DNA from: an uncultured Collinsella sp.
GTDB taxonomy: Bacteria; Actinomycetota; Coriobacteriia; Coriobacteriales; Coriobacteriaceae
Assembly: GCA_900762015.1 (NCBI GenBank)
Contig: CAAFEX010000010.1
Span: forward strand, 1-8,474
Direction of reading: 5' to 3'
Length of the DNA stretch: 8,474 bases
Shown here piece by piece: positions 7,900-8,474 of this stretch. The translations under genes were made by a program, and so were the position numbers. The notes beneath the pieces were generated by a model. That model searched no databases and had not been told where the DNA came from. It was given only the letters and a program-made list of their open reading frames with translations. Numbering within the stretch: position 1 is the first letter of the stretch; every line of letters starts with the position of its first letter.

Positions 7900-7922
7900 G
7901 CGGGTGTCGACGGCTCGAATCC
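7900..7922 (+). repeat. Inverted fragment of the tRNA-Arg 3' half
   Basis: On the + strand these 23 bases match the - strand tRNA-Arg segment at 7992-8014 with one difference, covering the 3' anticodon stem end, variable loop, T stem and most of the T loop. The sequence continues as CCTGCCCTTAGACCAGA, ending with an ACCAGA like the one just after the tRNA. I could not fold a full tRNA on this strand: the T stem has two mismatches and no 5' half is present. It is therefore a degraded, inverted tRNA piece facing the copy 1 fragment. Confidence 0.65.
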
Positions 7923-7931
7923 TGCCCTTAG

Positions 7932-8000
7932 ACCAGAAGAGCCCGGCACCGTAGCGGTACCGGGCTCGATATTCCTCTGGTGCCCCCGGGCGGATTCGAA
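7932..8000. repeat. Direct repeat copy 2: hairpin plus the 3' end of intact tRNA-Arg
   Basis: This is the partner of 7804-7872. It spans the hairpin downstream of the tRNA and the last 23 nt of the functional tRNA gene. The non-tRNA part (7932-7981) also has inverted ends, ACCAGA and TCTGGT, around the central hairpin, so it looks roughly symmetrical. Confidence 0.85.
7939..7967 (-). terminator. Probable tRNA-Arg terminator hairpin
   Basis: GAGCCCGG (7939-7946) pairs with CCGGGCTC (7960-7967), with an inner ACC/GGT pairing and a GTAGC loop. It lies 11 bp beyond the tRNA 3' end. On the - strand it is followed only by a short pyrimidine-rich TTCT, so termination may be weak. Confidence 0.5.
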
Positions 8001-8053
8001 CCGTCGACACCCGCTTTAGGAGAGCGGTGCTCTATCCCCTGAGCTACGGAGGC
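7978..8053 (-). tRNA. trnR: tRNA-Arg, anticodon CCU
   Basis: The reverse strand folds into a 76-nt cloverleaf. The acceptor GCCTCCG pairs with CGGGGGC (one T-G wobble), the D arm is GCTC/GAGC, and the anticodon stem is CCGCT/AGCGG around the loop CTCCTAA, giving anticodon CCT. The variable loop is GTGTC, the T loop is TTCGAAT, the discriminator is A, and CCA is encoded. It reads AGG, a rare arginine codon in the operon genes here but the main one in the adjacent IS30 transposase. One oddity is the T stem GACGG/CCGCC, with an A-C mismatch at pair 50-64. It is convergent with the pknB operon, and its 3' end is duplicated at 7850-7872. Confidence 0.95.
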
Positions 8054-8063
8054 ATGTTGTACT

Positions 8064-8069
8064 AGTGTA
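8064..8069 (-). promoter_or_regulatory. Candidate -10 box for tRNA-Arg
   Basis: The - strand reads TACACT here, 10 bp upstream of the tRNA 5' end, which would give a leader of a few nucleotides, as is common for tRNA genes. No good -35 box is seen at 16-18 bp, so this is a tentative call. Confidence 0.4.
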
Positions 8070-8156
8070 GCAGATTTGCGCCACCACCATGCAGCGCATA
8101 GCCACTCTTCGAGGTAGTCGCTTGCGACCCTTGATTATCGACTTTATCCGAACACC

Positions 8157-8194
8157 TCCCACATTCATCCGCACATGTGCGGATGAATGTGGGA
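8157..8194. repeat. Perfect 38-bp palindrome at the left side of the IS30 element
   Basis: The half-arm TCCCACATTCATCCGCACA (8157-8175) is followed with no spacer by its exact reverse complement (8176-8194). It lies 52 bp before the transposase start, the usual place for the left inverted repeat of an IS30-family element. It could be two abutted inverted ends, or a palindromic target, since IS30-family elements are known to prefer palindromic sites. There is no T-tract, so it is not a standard terminator. The exact left boundary of the IS cannot be set from this window. Confidence 0.9.
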
Positions 8195-8209
8195 ACCCGA
8201 TACCCTGAG

Positions 8210-8226
8210 GGCCGGATCGGCCGGCC
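8210..8226 (+). promoter_or_regulatory. Hairpin upstream of the transposase RBS
   Basis: GGCCGG (8210-8215) can pair with CCGGCC (8221-8226) around ATCGG, ending 10 bp before the GGAGGA Shine-Dalgarno (8237-8242). Such leader hairpins in insertion sequences can limit translation of read-through transcripts; that role here is inference. Confidence 0.4.
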
Positions 8227-8246
8227 CCGGGAGATCGGAGGACGGC

Positions 8247-8474
8247 ATGTCCGGAAAGAAGAAAAGGGGCTCCGCGAGGGCGGTCCCGAGGTCCTACGGA
8301 AGGCTCACGAGGCACGAGCGGGACACGGTCCAGAGGATGCTGGAGCGCAGGGCATCGTGCAGGGAGATCGCGAGGGAGCTGGGCAGGTCGCCCTCGACGG
8401 TGAGCGCCGAGGTGGCGTCGCACAGGTTCGTGACGGCGCCGAAGGCCAGGCGCGGCGAGCGCGTGGACGCCTCC
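8247..8474 (+). CDS. IS30-family transposase, N-terminal 76 residues (cut by right window edge)
   Basis: The frame opens at ATG 8247 behind GGAGGA (8237-8242) and is still open at the right edge. After a basic start (MSGKKKRGSAR), residues 17-59 carry the helix-turn-helix typical of IS30 transposases: YGRLTRHERDTV, then SCREIARELGRSPSTVSAEV. This domain binds the terminal inverted repeats; the DDE catalytic core would follow beyond the window, so integrity cannot be judged. Of 16 arginines, 12 are AGG, 3 CGC and 1 CGG, unlike the CGC/CGT-dominated operon, which supports recent acquisition. The gene points away from the divergently oriented tRNA-Arg. Confidence 0.88.
   Translation, partial: MSGKKKRGSARAVPRSYGRLTRHERDTVQRMLERRASCREIARELGRSPSTVSAEVASHRFVTAPKARRGERVDAS

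Larger units (their letters stand above)
8157..8474 (+). mobile_element. IS30-family insertion sequence, left part only
   Basis: The segment combines a palindrome (possible end or target), a hairpin, and an IS30-type transposase start, and it runs off the right edge. The left limit is approximate: 8157 if the whole palindrome belongs to the element, or about 8176 if only its right half is the inverted repeat. Codon choice (mostly AGG for Arg) departs sharply from the neighbouring operon. Confidence 0.75.

Noticed and set aside
7889..7935. A second functional tRNA on the + strand
   Set aside because: The 3' half looks tRNA-like, but the T stem has two mismatches, the CCA is out of register with the acceptor, and there is no 5' half.
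7804..8000. CRISPR array
   Set aside because: There are only two repeats of 69 bp with one spacer, and the repeat is plainly the tRNA 3' end plus its hairpin.
7696..8010. Small - strand frames across the tRNA region
   Set aside because: They read through the pknB terminator, the repeats and the tRNA gene; such frames are a well-known annotation artefact of tRNA loci.
8131..8148. Promoter for the transposase (TTGATT or TTGCGA with TTTATC)
   Set aside because: Neither -35 candidate has a matching -10 box at a proper distance; the combination TTGCGA-15 bp-TTTATC is too weak to call.
8016..8423. 135-codon - strand frame
   Set aside because: It crosses the tRNA, the palindrome and the antisense of the IS30 transposase; the + strand product is the recognisable one.

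Overview
The window is GC-rich and densely coded, with nearly all coding on the + strand. The gene set and order are an actinobacterial cell-wall phosphosignalling operon: two FHA-domain proteins, a PP2C phosphatase, a RodA-type SEDS glycosyltransferase with a class B PBP, and a PASTA Ser/Thr kinase. It resembles the fhaA-fhaB-pstP-rodA-pbpA-pknA-pknB cluster of mycobacteria, but there is no pknA, and rodA and pbpA are one continuous reading frame. The best guess is a Coriobacteriia member such as Collinsella. This comes from remembered family features, not from a database search.

Positions 1-5605 hold a tightly packed set of four genes: an fhaA-like gene cut by the left edge, fhaB with an N-terminal membrane anchor, pstP sharing ATGA with fhaB, and the SEDS-PBP fusion 16 bp further on. 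A 132-bp gap without an obvious promoter or terminator precedes pknB (5738-7699). A strong intrinsic terminator at 7750-7791 closes the operon. The inferred logic is as follows. PknB senses cell-wall fragments or precursor through its PASTA repeats and phosphorylates Thr residues. The FHA proteins bind the phospho-Thr, PstP reverses the modification, and the fused SEDS-PBP enzyme makes and crosslinks peptidoglycan.

The 547-bp gene-poor stretch 7700-8246 holds the terminator, an intact tRNA-Arg(CCU) on the - strand (7978-8053) and debris of tRNA duplications. The tRNA 3' end plus its downstream hairpin is repeated directly 128 bp away. The spacer carries a fragment of the tRNA 3' half in inverted orientation. 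This resembles a remodelled tRNA integration or recombination site.

From about 8157 to the right edge lies the left part of an IS30-family insertion sequence. It consists of a perfect 38-bp palindrome, a hairpin, a good RBS and the first 76 codons of a transposase with an IS30-type helix-turn-helix. The transposase uses AGG for most arginines, unlike the operon genes, which marks it as foreign.

The operon is a well-known kind of system. The less ordinary points are the SEDS-PBP fusion, the roughly 255-residue disordered extension of PstP, and the rearranged tRNA-Arg/IS30 junction.
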